NCBI RefSeq assembly: GCF_050947335.1
Contig: NC_134991.1
Location: forward strand, 6,510,001-6,574,000
DNA: 64,000 nucleotides
Source of the DNA: Megachile rotundata
Taxonomy: Eukaryota > Arthropoda > Insecta > Hymenoptera > Megachilidae
Reading direction: 5' to 3'
Shown here in pieces: positions 24,701-35,074 of the stretch. The notes below the pieces were generated by a model. That model was not told the DNA's origin. It ran no database searches and saw only the letters and a list, made by a program, of their open reading frames with translations. The first letter of the stretch is position 1. Each line of letters starts with the position of its first letter. Both the position numbers and the translations under genes were made by a program.

Positions 24701-24930
24701 AGACCGTTTTCGTACGAGACTTTCGAGGGGATCGCGAATTGAAACAGGGAAGATGGAAGGACCGTTCCTCTTACCGCGATAATTATACGCATGGAGTACA
24801 ATTTTACCCGTGGAATTTCAATTTATCTACTATAAACTAGACGGTATATATTCATCGTGCACATCTGGGGTATAGGCTTTCTTTGGAAGTTTCGAATGGG
24901 GGCTAATTGCTTTAGATTTCGAGAAATTTA
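21730..24930. other. Non-coding DNA
   Basis: CpG-rich blocks at 21930-22300, 22680-22900, 23050-23950 and 24280-24760, with AT-rich DNA between. Fortuitous frames on both strands; none recognised. An acceptor-like TTTCAG ends at about 22340. Confidence 0.45.
22406..22460. repeat. 8-bp microsatellite (ATAATTCA)n
   Basis: Seven consecutive near-perfect units of ATAATTCA; the first lacks one base and two units carry single substitutions. Confidence 0.9.
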
Positions 24931-24979
24931 ATATGCTAAGTAGACAAGTTCCAGATTTTCGAATCCTCGAATTCCCAAA

Positions 24980-25282
24980 TCAAGAAGTCCTCAAATTCTC
25001 ACATCTCCAAATTCTTATAGCTCTAAATTTTCACATCTCCAAAGTCTCACACTTCCAAATTCTCACATTTGGAAATTCTCACATCTCCAATTTCTCATAT
25101 CTGCAAATTCTTGAACCTCCAAATCCTCCCTCCCCAAAATTTCAAATCTCCAAATATTCAAACTCCCTCCTCCCCAAATCCCCAAATTCCAAATTTTCAA
25201 CCTCACAAGTGTAATACAATAAAGTATTCAATCTCAATATATTCAAATTCCTCTCAGAATAAATATTCCTATAAAAATGAAC
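24980..25282 (+). repeat. Left arm of a long inverted repeat, minisatellite-bearing
   Basis: This arm consists of 16-bp-type minisatellite units (CTCACATCTCCAAATT, the reverse orientation of the family) for its first 140 bp and then a segment of non-minisatellite sequence ending ATATTCCTATAAAAATGAAC at 25282. The reverse complement of the whole segment is present at 25980-26240. In the inner 200 bp the two arms match with only a few differences by eye; in the outer minisatellite part unit number differs by about two to three units. Confidence 0.9.
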
Positions 25283-25979
25283 AAATGTCCCCCAACGTTT
25301 AAGCAGCAGCAAAATGAGGACTCTAAGCAATTTATTTACGCCCACGAGATTTTCTAGGCGACTACGTATCGCGACAGTTTCCAGGCTAAACAATGCAGAT
25401 TTCGCGCGACCTATTTTCTCCAAACACAATAACACCGACGTAAGTCAAGATGGCAGTTTCAACTCTGCACGAGGCTTAACAGTTTCGTGTCGCCGTGGAG
25501 AACCGTAAGTCCCAAGGACTTGTACCGCGTCATGTCGAAACGCTAGTTTCTACGTGTCTTCGTGAACTACGATATTAATACGACGAGCGGGGAGCGTTTT
25601 TAATTTCGCGAAAAATCGTTTGGCCACGATTTCTTCTTCAGTTTTCTTGCGAAAATGTTATAGCATCGAAGGTAACAGCTTGAATTTCCCTGACGTCGAA
25701 TTTCTTGCCCGAGGTTCGTTCGCATGACACACTTTCGCGCCTCTGCTTTGACGCCATTTGCGCTTTCCTAGATCGCCGAGATATGGATCATTGACGTAAG
25801 TAGAATTTTTCTTTGGGCTCATTCGCTAGGGATATTAATGGTGTCAGTGTTCTATATTAGGCTTGAAGAAGTTTGGAAAAGAAATTTGGACATTTTGGGT
25901 TTTGGGATTTGAGGACTTTGGTGTTCGAGGATATGGGAATGTGGAAATTTGGGAAATTTAGGGATTGGAAAATTCGTGG
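25283..25979. other. Unique spacer between inverted-repeat arms
   Basis: 697 bp of ordinary mixed-composition DNA separating the two arms. No open frame of note, no transposase relic and no target duplication seen. Its inner boundaries with both arms are sharp. Confidence 0.6.
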
Positions 25980-26240
25980 GTTCATTTTTATAGGAATATT
26001 TGTTCTGAGAGGAATTTGAATATATTGAGATTGAATACTTTACTGTATTACGGTTGTGAGGTTGGAAATTTGGAATTTGGGGATTTGGGAAGGAGGGAGT
26101 TTGAATATTTGGAGATTTGAAATTTTGGGGAGGGAGGATTTGGTGGTTCAAGACTTTGCAAATGTGAGAATTTGGAGCTGCGAGAATTTGGAGATGTGAG
26201 AATTTGGAGATGTGAGAATTGGAGGACTTGAGAACTTGAA
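25980..26240 (-). repeat. Right arm of the long inverted repeat
   Basis: Reverse-complement copy of 24980-25282. It begins GTTCATTTTTATAGGAATAT at 25980 and runs into GAATTTGGAGATGTGA minisatellite units that fade after about 26240. A transcript crossing both arms could fold into a hairpin with roughly 250 paired bases. A further minisatellite-like stretch at 25860-25975 lies just inside the spacer edge. Confidence 0.9.
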
Positions 26241-26244
26241 ATAT

Positions 26245-27580
26245 TGGAATTCAGTAAAATTAAAAACTTGAAAATTCCTATATCATCACTCAGTCTAAAA
26301 AAGACTAGTCTCATATCCATGTTCTTAAACCCTACATAATTCCACTAATGACATCCTCATCAATTCCTCCACCTCTTCAGCTCATGAAACTTACACCTAA
26401 CCTTGGTTCCATGGCAAAGAACATTATTGAATACAAGAATCGACAAAACTTGGAGACAAAGGCAAATCGTGTTCCGAGCTCGTCGACTCTTGTCCTCGCA
26501 CCATAATCTGTATATCATCGGATTAACGGCGCTGTATTTCGCGAGACCGTCAAATGAAACTACCAAGTATTCTGAATGGAGGACAAATCGAATCTCCGTT
26601 CTGCCTTCAGTTCGTGGTTTTTCGGCCGCGTTACAGAATCGGATTTGCCACTGCTTTTCCAGCGGTTTTTCAGTTCACTGCTAACGCTATGGCAGAGTCT
26701 GGCGACAGAGGCAGGAATTTTGGCTTCCAAATAGGTCACTGGTTGTCTATAGCTTTTATGTACGAATTTGTGAACGATGTTTCTGTTCCATTGTTACTGT
26801 GAACCATCTTTGAAAAATTTCAAGCGAAATACTCTGAAATTCCGTCAATCACAATTTAGTTTGACCTATGTAATGTTGTAGATTGTCTTCAAAGTAAATG
26901 GTGAAAATGATGTATATAAAATAATGGTCGGTACAAAATTTACAAAATAGTTGTAAACTGCCAAAATTCCAAAGTTCAAAAATTCCAAATCCTACATTTG
27001 AAAATACCAAATTCCACATTCTACATCGGAGGCTCAAAACTGGCAATTCAGGAATGTTAAACGAAAAGAAAAACCCATCGTTCCGATAGTTTGGACGAAA
27101 TGTTGTTAGCTCGATTGACGTACAGGCAGCGTTCAACCCCTGATGTTTCTAGTGCGTTGTAAAGCGCACACGGACGCGCACCGGCTGGCTGGCTGGTGAA
27201 AATTGATACTCAATTTAAACTCCTTATATAACAGGATGCACGTACTCGTAGCCAGACTACCCGGTAGGTACGAGTCACGTACGGATACGAAGGTGAAAGG
27301 AGACCATGATAGACGAACAGGAAGAGGTCGAACAAAGAGCGAGCGAAGACCGGACAGGTCAGATAGAGAAAGATCGTGTGGATGTTGACTCGGGAGGGAG
27401 AATGAAAACGCAATCGATCTCTCATCTATTGTATTACCCGATCACGTTTTACGCGCGCTCATCTCCATCGATCTTTTGTCTCTGTCCTTCTATTCTTTCT
27501 GTCTCGTTCTTCGACGACGTGGGATAACCATAGATAGAAGGAGAAGAGGGATGACAAGATCGGACGCACTGAGACAGCGT
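26245..27580. other. Non-coding DNA with one small ATG frame
   Basis: An 82-codon ATG frame at 26554-26802 (+) is moderately hydrophobic at its C-terminus but has no recognised relative. 26850-27060 is AT-rich with CAAATTCC-type repeat remnants. A (GGCT)3 microsatellite is at 27183-27194. Nothing else seen. Confidence 0.4.
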
Positions 27581-27811
27581 GGCGGTTCGAATGGTCTTTC
27601 GCTACGTGAATGGAAATCTTGTTCAATTTACGATTACATATTACGTGACAACAACGACTACAAATCTGACCATGCTGACGTGTATAAGAACGATTACAAC
27701 GTCGCTTGCGTGTCTATAAGATACAACTATCATGTGGACGTAGCAAAGTTCACTCTTCAAATTTTCTTACGTAAGGGAAAGGGATTATTGGTGTATGTCG
27801 AGTCGAATTAG
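27551..27811 (+). other. Small ATG open frame, undecided
   Basis: An 86-codon frame from ATG 27551 to TAG 27809-27811. Residues 30-60 are rich in Tyr, Asp and Asn, and no domain is recognised. The region overlaps one copy of the 67-bp dispersed repeat (27586-27652), which argues against a conserved gene. Probably fortuitous. Confidence 0.1.
27586..27652 (+). repeat. Dispersed 67-bp repeat, copy 1
   Basis: Matches 28321-28388 with about three quarters identity by eye and a single 1-nt indel. Shared blocks include TGGAAATCTTG and TTTACGATTAC. Confidence 0.7.
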
Positions 27812-28320
27812 TGTGTGTTCATTTTTTATGGCTTTTAGATACATAATTCTTGGTGCTGGATGTTTAAAGTTTTTAGGATTAGTTAGACACTTGATTGAGG
27901 TATTAGAAACTAACACTATAATAAAATATATGTTTGAGATTTTACTACAATTGATGTGACAAGAAGCTGCAAATTTGGTGAACTAAGAGTATCAGATTCA
28001 TGCCTGTTCACAGACTTTGTCTGTATTCTCTAGACAAAGTTAATAATAATAATACAAGTTCATCATTCCTATTCCAAATGTTCAAATCTAAAATTTCATG
28101 CAAGTCGGTAAGTTTATTTAAGGAACCCGATATCTATCCAATATCAGCGATCCCCGAAGATTCACTCTCCGTTATACTTTGTATTCGTCCGAACGAATCG
28201 ACGAGTAAGCATGTTTTCCGGCGCTCTCCAGCGCCAGGCTGTAATCGTCACTCCGTAGGTTTCCAATATGCTCGAAGCAAGAAGCAGAACAGATTCTGTC
28301 GGAGCAACCAAGCTAGACGC

Positions 28321-28388
28321 TTAGAATGGACTTCTGGTACGTGACTGGAAATCTTGACCGGGTTTACGATTACCCGTTACGCGGCCAG
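28321..28388 (+). repeat. Dispersed 67-bp repeat, copy 2
   Basis: Second copy of the segment at 27586-27652, same strand, 735-736 nt away. The two copies sit in different frames and neither is flanked by recognisable termini, so an old segmental duplication is as likely as an element. Confidence 0.7.
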
Positions 28389-28389
28389 G

Positions 28390-31250
28390 ACCACGAAGCA
28401 GCCGCGTGAAATGCACGTCCGCGGCTCGATTCGTGGGCAAAACGAGGACGAGCACCAGGACAGGAAGCTCGTTGTGTCGGCCGAAACGAGAGCCAGGACG
28501 AAGACGAAGGCTGCTGGAACTCCGAACAACGATTTCGATGCCGGAAGTTCCTTCGTGTAGCCGTTCGCGTGCACGAACGCGCGTCCGCCAACTCAGCCGC
28601 CGCGCTGACTTTGAATGCCTGAATTTCAACTGAATTGTGGGAACACCGTGAGCCGCATTAAGCGACTACCAGCATGTATTTATCGTACCCGCGACGACAG
28701 TTCCACGGAATTTGATAGTTGGACGGTTTTTGCTACGCTCCTCCGGGAATTCCGGCTCCCACATCGACCGCGTTTAGTCCTTTTAGCGTGCCGTTCCGCG
28801 CTTGCATCTTGCGCGCCATCCGAGATGGGGAATCGCAACCCGTTGCCCGTGAAATTGAATAAACTTGGAAACGGTTCCTTTTTCCTATAACCTCGGCTTG
28901 TTCGTTCATTCTGTGGTTACTTGGACAATTGGAAACGTATACGTTTGATGATATGGGTCGTTTACGACGATATATGGACCTTGCACCTTAGATATATCTT
29001 AGTTCAAATTCAGATATGTTGCTATGATTCTCCGTGCTTTTTATCAGTGAAAATTAAAAATTTCACATTAGGTCTAAGAAACATCTTAGATGATTAAAAT
29101 AATATTCTAGTTGCACCTCACATCAAAACAGCATAATTTCGCAAATTAATCATCACATTCGCTGTTAATAAGTCCAATAGCAATGATATAATCTAACAGT
29201 ATTCATGCACGCTACACTGCAAAGTGTAATAAAATGCGACACACCACGAAAGAGGAACAAACAAAAAGTCGCACACTTTGACGATGACGTCGGGTTACAG
29301 CAATTGTTCGGATATTTCGCAATTGCGCGTTCAGTTTCGATACCAGCCTATAAATTTGCCGGTACAATCCATTTCGATCTGGCTCCCATACTACTTTTTC
29401 CATCCTCCCCGTCGAAATTTCACAATCTGCCAGCGGCTGATGCCGTGCGCAATAATTTTTGAGCGAATCAGTCGAAAGGATCGAACGCGCGAATCGCTTC
29501 TTCTGCAACGTGCGAATTGAAGGTCGATTTTTCTGCCCCGTTCCCCGTCACGCCTTCGCTACCGTTCGCAAGATACACTGCTGCTGTTCAGAAATTTCAT
29601 CTATTTTAATGCGATCAGACGTGCCGACGTATTGCGTGGATATTCTTCACGCGTCTAATACAAGGTTTATTGAGTTTCTGTTCGAGAAGCTCTTCTATCT
29701 TCCATCTGTTACTTTTAAATCCCGGGAAAATTCTACGGTAAAAAACTGGCGATTTACCCGGTCGGCGATTAACCCAATTACCTCGTGACGGATGAATTTT
29801 TGTTATTGCAAGAAATATAAGTTAATCGAAGTGCCGATTGGTCAGTGATTAATATACGGAAGGGAACTCGACTTTATCTCCTATTGTCAGAGATATCGAC
29901 AGTGCTTTTTGTTAAAAAAGGATAACTTTCGTTCATTAGCAAAATGAGAGTCACAAGTAGTAACAGTGTACGTAGTTGAAGAACAGATGTGGAAATGAAC
30001 TTCTTTAAATAGAAATCACGTATTTGTATACAGTTCACTCTATGCACATATTCACCCGGTATGAAGATGATTAAATTTAGAGATTCACATATCTTGATGT
30101 GTTAGAAGATAAAAGTGATGACCAAGAGGTTGCACCCCTTGGTCAGACAAGTTAAGATGCAAACGTTGCAGCATCCCCTGATGAAATCCAGCACGTCGAC
30201 AGGAGCGTGGCACTTTGGCACAAAGGGGAGAAAATATTTTCCTCTTCAGTCTAACAACCCATGCGCCTTTCATAGGGGTTAGCGCGAATTACCCCAGGTG
30301 TCCAACCTTTCACCCGTATCCGGCGGCTGTAACACGCGATCGGGCACCTATTAGACTCGTACCAGTTTGTCGTCACGTGGAAACATCCCCGGAAGGGGCT
30401 AATGCCTGGAAACGCGTTGGCAGATCTCGCAGCGGGAAGTTAAGCCGCCTCGAGCGGCGGTTGTAGCGGAGCTGACTCGCAAAGTTAGGGCCTGTCGCGA
30501 TACAAAGAACCCAGTGTTCGGATTAAAAGGAGGGACGAAGAACTTTCGGAATCCCATAGGATCAGCTAACGATCGAAGAAATCTACCTGCGCGTGTCGGC
30601 CCGGTGCACCCTGGAAAAATGCATTTTCCTACGGTCGGGAAATTTATGGATGTTGGACAATGCGACGACCGATGCGCTCGTTTCACGACAAAGCTGCGCG
30701 TTCCGCTCTTCTTCGCTTTCAATTCACCGCCGCGCCCCTTGCCATGCTGTTTTCCCTCGTTTCTTTCTCCACGCCACCCGTCGTTTCAATAATTTCTGCT
30801 CTCGGTGTTTGCGTAAACGTGTCGCACAATGCGCTGCAGCCAGACGTCTCAATTTTCGATCGTCCCCTCTGCGACTCTATGGAGGTGTTACTATCGGTAA
30901 TGTTATCCATATTTATGGTAGTATTAAAATATTTTGATATTTTGAAATGTAGTTGAAACCAACGGAGATGTAGAATTTATCATTTAAATTTATTTTACTG
31001 TTTCAAGTAAAAACTTATAAATGAAGTAACTGTCTTTCAGGCGTCATTTTTTAATATATTTTCAAACATCAAGAATACTAATACATATAAAGTAATAATA
31101 TTTATTCGTTACTGACAAATAAGGGCTAAAAATAAAATGTTTAAATGTGAAGTAGATTATGAACTTCAACACTGAAATATTATAGTCGTCAGAGATCAAC
31201 GAACGATGATAGTTAAGAACCTTAATATGCAAATGTAAGGAACTTTCCGA
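28390..31250. other. Non-coding DNA
   Basis: CpG-rich blocks at 28390-28880 and 30210-30860; AT-rich at 28900-29210, 29810-30080 and 30880-31250. A short hairpin occurs at 30120-30144 (GACCAAGAGG paired with CCCCTTGGTC, one mismatch, 5-nt loop). Acceptor-like TTTCAG at about 31039. No gene recognised. Confidence 0.45.
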
Positions 31251-31259
31251 ACCCGATAG

Positions 31260-34200
31260 TACGACTTTGACGAAAAGTCGATTAAACTGCGACGTGTCTG
31301 AACGCCCCCTGACAGTCTACTTCTATTTGCATGCTCCATATCTTATACCTGGTTCAAGAAGAGCGAATACCTCAAGAATTCAGGTAGCTCGATCAAGTCG
31401 GATCAATCAGCCAGCAAACGGTGCATCGAAATTCAATTCCATTCGGAGAGTTGATAAATAGCGACCTAGCCGAAAGCTAATTCGAATAACTCGATCGGTC
31501 GTTCCGTAAACGAAGGATCTAGCTTCCAATTTCGTGAACCGATCAACCGAGAATCCGTTCGTTCTCAAACAAAACCTGATTCCCAAGGAATAAAGGTCAT
31601 ATATATATCTGATGCAAATTATTCGTGTTGGATCTCGTTCCAAATAATCTGATTGGTAGAATGTCGATCACTGTACAATTCAGAGTTTTATTATTTGAGT
31701 ATCTTGGTCAGCGGTAATGTTGGTTCAAGTTAACCTCTTTAGAGAGGTTAAAAAATATCTTTACAAATATCTTTAGATATTTTGGTGCAATTATATTCGA
31801 CTTATTTTAAATCTAAAATAAATGTACAGGAACGATAATAATGTATATGCATGTAATATTTGGTTATTAAGTGTCCACATGTGTGTAGGTACTCCTGAAG
31901 AGGTTAAGAATTTGAGAATTTTGGTGTTAGGGAATTTGCAATTTGGAAATCTTGGTTCTGGAAATGTGAGAAAATTACAAAATTTAAATACTAAAAAATT
32001 CCGAAATTTGAAAATGAAAAATTTGAAAAATGTATGAATATAAAAATGAGAAAATGAAATTGGAAAAGTTCGAAGCAACATGCAGAAATGTGTAAGTACA
32101 AGAAGTTGGCAATTAGAAACTTGTCAAGTTGCGTGTATCCGTTATCCAAAGAGTCGAGTGTACACACGTACAGGCGAGAGCCATGCTCGGGTCTCGGATA
32201 ATATAATGACCGCTATTTACTCAGCTGGATCCAAATCATAATCCCTAACCAACCGCGGACGAGTGCGCGGTGTGTTTGTTCCATTTACTCGAGGGTGCTC
32301 TTCGACGAGAAACTTTACGACCGTTTCTCCACCCCGTTCGTCGTGGTTCCTACCAGATCTCGGTGTTTCTGCAAGAAAGGGCCGACGATATCGTTTCGCG
32401 GCCTCCTGTTGTACCGGCGTCTCGTTCGGTACAATAACTGCGTCCGCCAACTGCGAAACTCTAATTGTTACTTGGCAACCGAAATCGGACGGCTTTCGCG
32501 AACTTGGACGCCTCAAGTAGACGATCAGCATCGATGGAGAGGCGCGAGGATAACTACGAGATGGGTTTTGGCAGCGAAATTTGAGAAGCAATTAGTTTTT
32601 GGCTTACTCGACTGATGGACAATCGTCCTTGGCGACACTTGAGAACTCTGATGGCTAGCCAAAATCTTCAAGATCTGGAATTTATCAGTTTCTAGTCTCC
32701 AAATTTTTGAATCGACGAATTTTCTATATTTCTACCTTAATAAACCAAATTCCCATAAATCTTAAATTTAGTAAGTTCTCCGATTTCCAAGTTTTAAATT
32801 TTCAACTTCTCGTATTTAATATTTGTGCACATAAAAACTTCAGAGTGATTACATTTTTATAATCAAACTTGAAAATTTCAATATTTTAGTAAGTTTGTAA
32901 CTCTGAAAATTCAAAGCTGAAATGATGTCGAAAGAAAAACGTTGAGAACCAATTAGAAATTCATAGTAAATAACCGACACGTGAATCGAGTTCGTATTAA
33001 TCGTGTAGTAATTAATGTAATCAAGGAACGGTTCAGTGAATTCGTAACAGTTCTCGATGTTCGAAATCAGCTTGCTAACTTCGATGTCCAATTTCCAAGA
33101 GTTATTTTCGTTGCCATTCAGCAATTAACGGTCGACCGATATTCGTCGTACGATCGGGCATTAAAAAGCGATGTACGATGTATCAGACAATCAAGACCAG
33201 AAGCATACGAACTCGGAAGTAGCCGCTTATCCAGCGAAATTCCAGTGATCCTGGTGACAGTAATCGTTTCGGATGAATTGGACTCGTGCACGAAGTACTC
33301 TCGTTATCAGCCACCGTTTATCAGCGATAGAAACGCGCAGCTGACATGGGGTACAATTAAAAGCAGATTAACTTGTCCTCTCCGTTAGCGATCGATGATT
33401 AACCGGGGCAAAAATACGCGACAAAAAACTCTCTTGACGCTGAAATGAAAAAAGAGGAACTTCCGTTGCATGGAACAGAACCGTTATGATTGTCGGTAGA
33501 AAGACAGCAAACAAACAGCTGCCATTCCACTGAATCTTGATTAACGATAATCAATTCTTTTTTAATCTTCTTTTACCGAGGGTATTACATACTCTGATAG
33601 CTTACTGCTATTATTACATCAACTTCTATTTGAAACATTTTGTCTATTTTTTCTATCTACAAAATTTGAGACCTTAAGGCATAAGAATGTGGTAAACTAG
33701 AAATTCAGCAATAGAGATTTGACACTTAAGTTCCTAAGCTTCTAAGAAACAAGGGATCTAGAGATGTATACGATATACAGCGGATGAACGCAATACAAAT
33801 ACCTTCCTCTAATTTAAATCAATTTTTACCAGCGTAAACAGGTTATGAAAATGCACCACGTATTTTTGCTTCCTTCGTATCTATATAACGCTAACGGTAC
33901 CCAGACCGCTAATTTTACAAAATTTATTCCGACAACGTATTAATAAACCATTTATGTGTTTCTTTAAAGAGAAGACGAAGTAGCAATACGATCGTGCGCC
34001 TCGTATACGCAGGATGCATGTAATAGCATCGAGCTAATGGATGCTTGCAGACAAGATACGCGTTGAAATAACTTCCTGGAAAGATGCGATGAATTCGCGA
34101 CGCTGGTTGTTTCGCGTTCAGGCGTCGACGACGCTGAGCGTCGGTTCGTTACACCGTCTTCGCGTTTTTCCCGCGGCACTTCGTTTTCCGTCCGCAGGCC

Positions 34201-34640
34201 AAAGCGTCTTTACAGTCGTTAAGCCGGTAGCAACCGGCAGCCAAGTCCTGGATTATTGTAGAACCGATCTCGGAAGTAGTTAAAACTTGGGGCTCGACGC
34301 CGTCAACGGTTGTAGCGTCTGCCACTGCCGCTACCTTAATATTCTATATCCGACGATGTCGGTAAGGTAATTGACTTGCGAGAGAAAGAGGGTGAACGCC
34401 GGAGAGGAAGAGCACGGAGAGGATGGAAATGGACGAAAGAGTTGCTCACGAGGCAATTTGTATCGACGAAATATATGAATAGGCTGAAACTCCCCTGACG
34501 TATTAACACGTACGCTGTCACGGGATCAGTTGTGTTATGAATGTAATTTAACGAAATGATTGGAAAACGAACATAGAAAGAAATTTGTACCGTTGATTAT
34601 GCTTGTAATTCGAAAGAGTAGAGACATCTGATGAATATTA
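31260..34640. other. Non-coding DNA with one protein-like frame lacking ATG
   Basis: A frame at 32981-33388 (+) is 135 codons long with purine-rich first codon positions, but begins at GTG, contains no ATG and matches no recognised family. AT-rich blocks with AAATTTG-type repeat remnants are at 31895-32080 and 32680-32820. CpG-rich DNA at 33980-34340 is open on both strands. No RNA gene recognised. Confidence 0.35.
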
Positions 34641-34643
34641 GGA

Positions 34644-35072
34644 ATGTTAATGCTAGTCGCTAGAGCCATAATTGTGTTCGATAGTTTTTTGGAAAACGGT
34701 GTTAGATTTAAAGAAGCTGAACTTATACGTCAGAAGTTGCACGTTTATATCAACATGCACAATGTATCCTCTACTTCTGTATCTATTCTGGGACGAATAG
34801 GACTTTTCTCGAGCAAAGTATACAAGGCTCGTGTTAATCTTTTTCCGTGGACTATGCATCTCCGACCGTTTCAAAGATACAATTCAGTGCAATTGCATGG
34901 CACACCCATTATACCCTCGGGATCCAGCGTTCCTTCGAAACGCGAATTCTTAACCACGAGCTCGATTAAAGCGCTTGCACGTCACGTTATCCTTCAGCCG
35001 CCTCGCTGTCAAACGACTCGAAGGCGTACACCACCTCCTGCTATAAATTCAGCGTTCACCGGTGTCCTTTAG
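34644..35072 (+). other. 142-codon ATG open frame, coding status undecided
   Basis: The longest ATG-started frame noticed. Residues 1-16 are hydrophobic and could act as a signal anchor; the middle is mixed; the last 40 residues are Arg/Pro/Thr-rich. The first 200 nt are only moderately GC-rich, so lack of stops there is slightly unusual. A TATA-like TATAAAT (35042) followed 29 nt later by a TTAGTCC initiator-like site overlaps its end. No domain, relative, splice sites or poly(A) signal could be assigned. Several frames of this size are expected by chance over both strands. Confidence 0.15.
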
Positions 35073-35074
35073 TC

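Noticed and set aside
27590..27610. GGTTCGAATGG taken as a tRNA T-arm
   Set aside because: Surrounding 80 bp cannot form a cloverleaf.
30120..30144. Short hairpin considered as part of a tRNA
   Set aside because: No D-arm, anticodon arm or TTCRANNC box around it.
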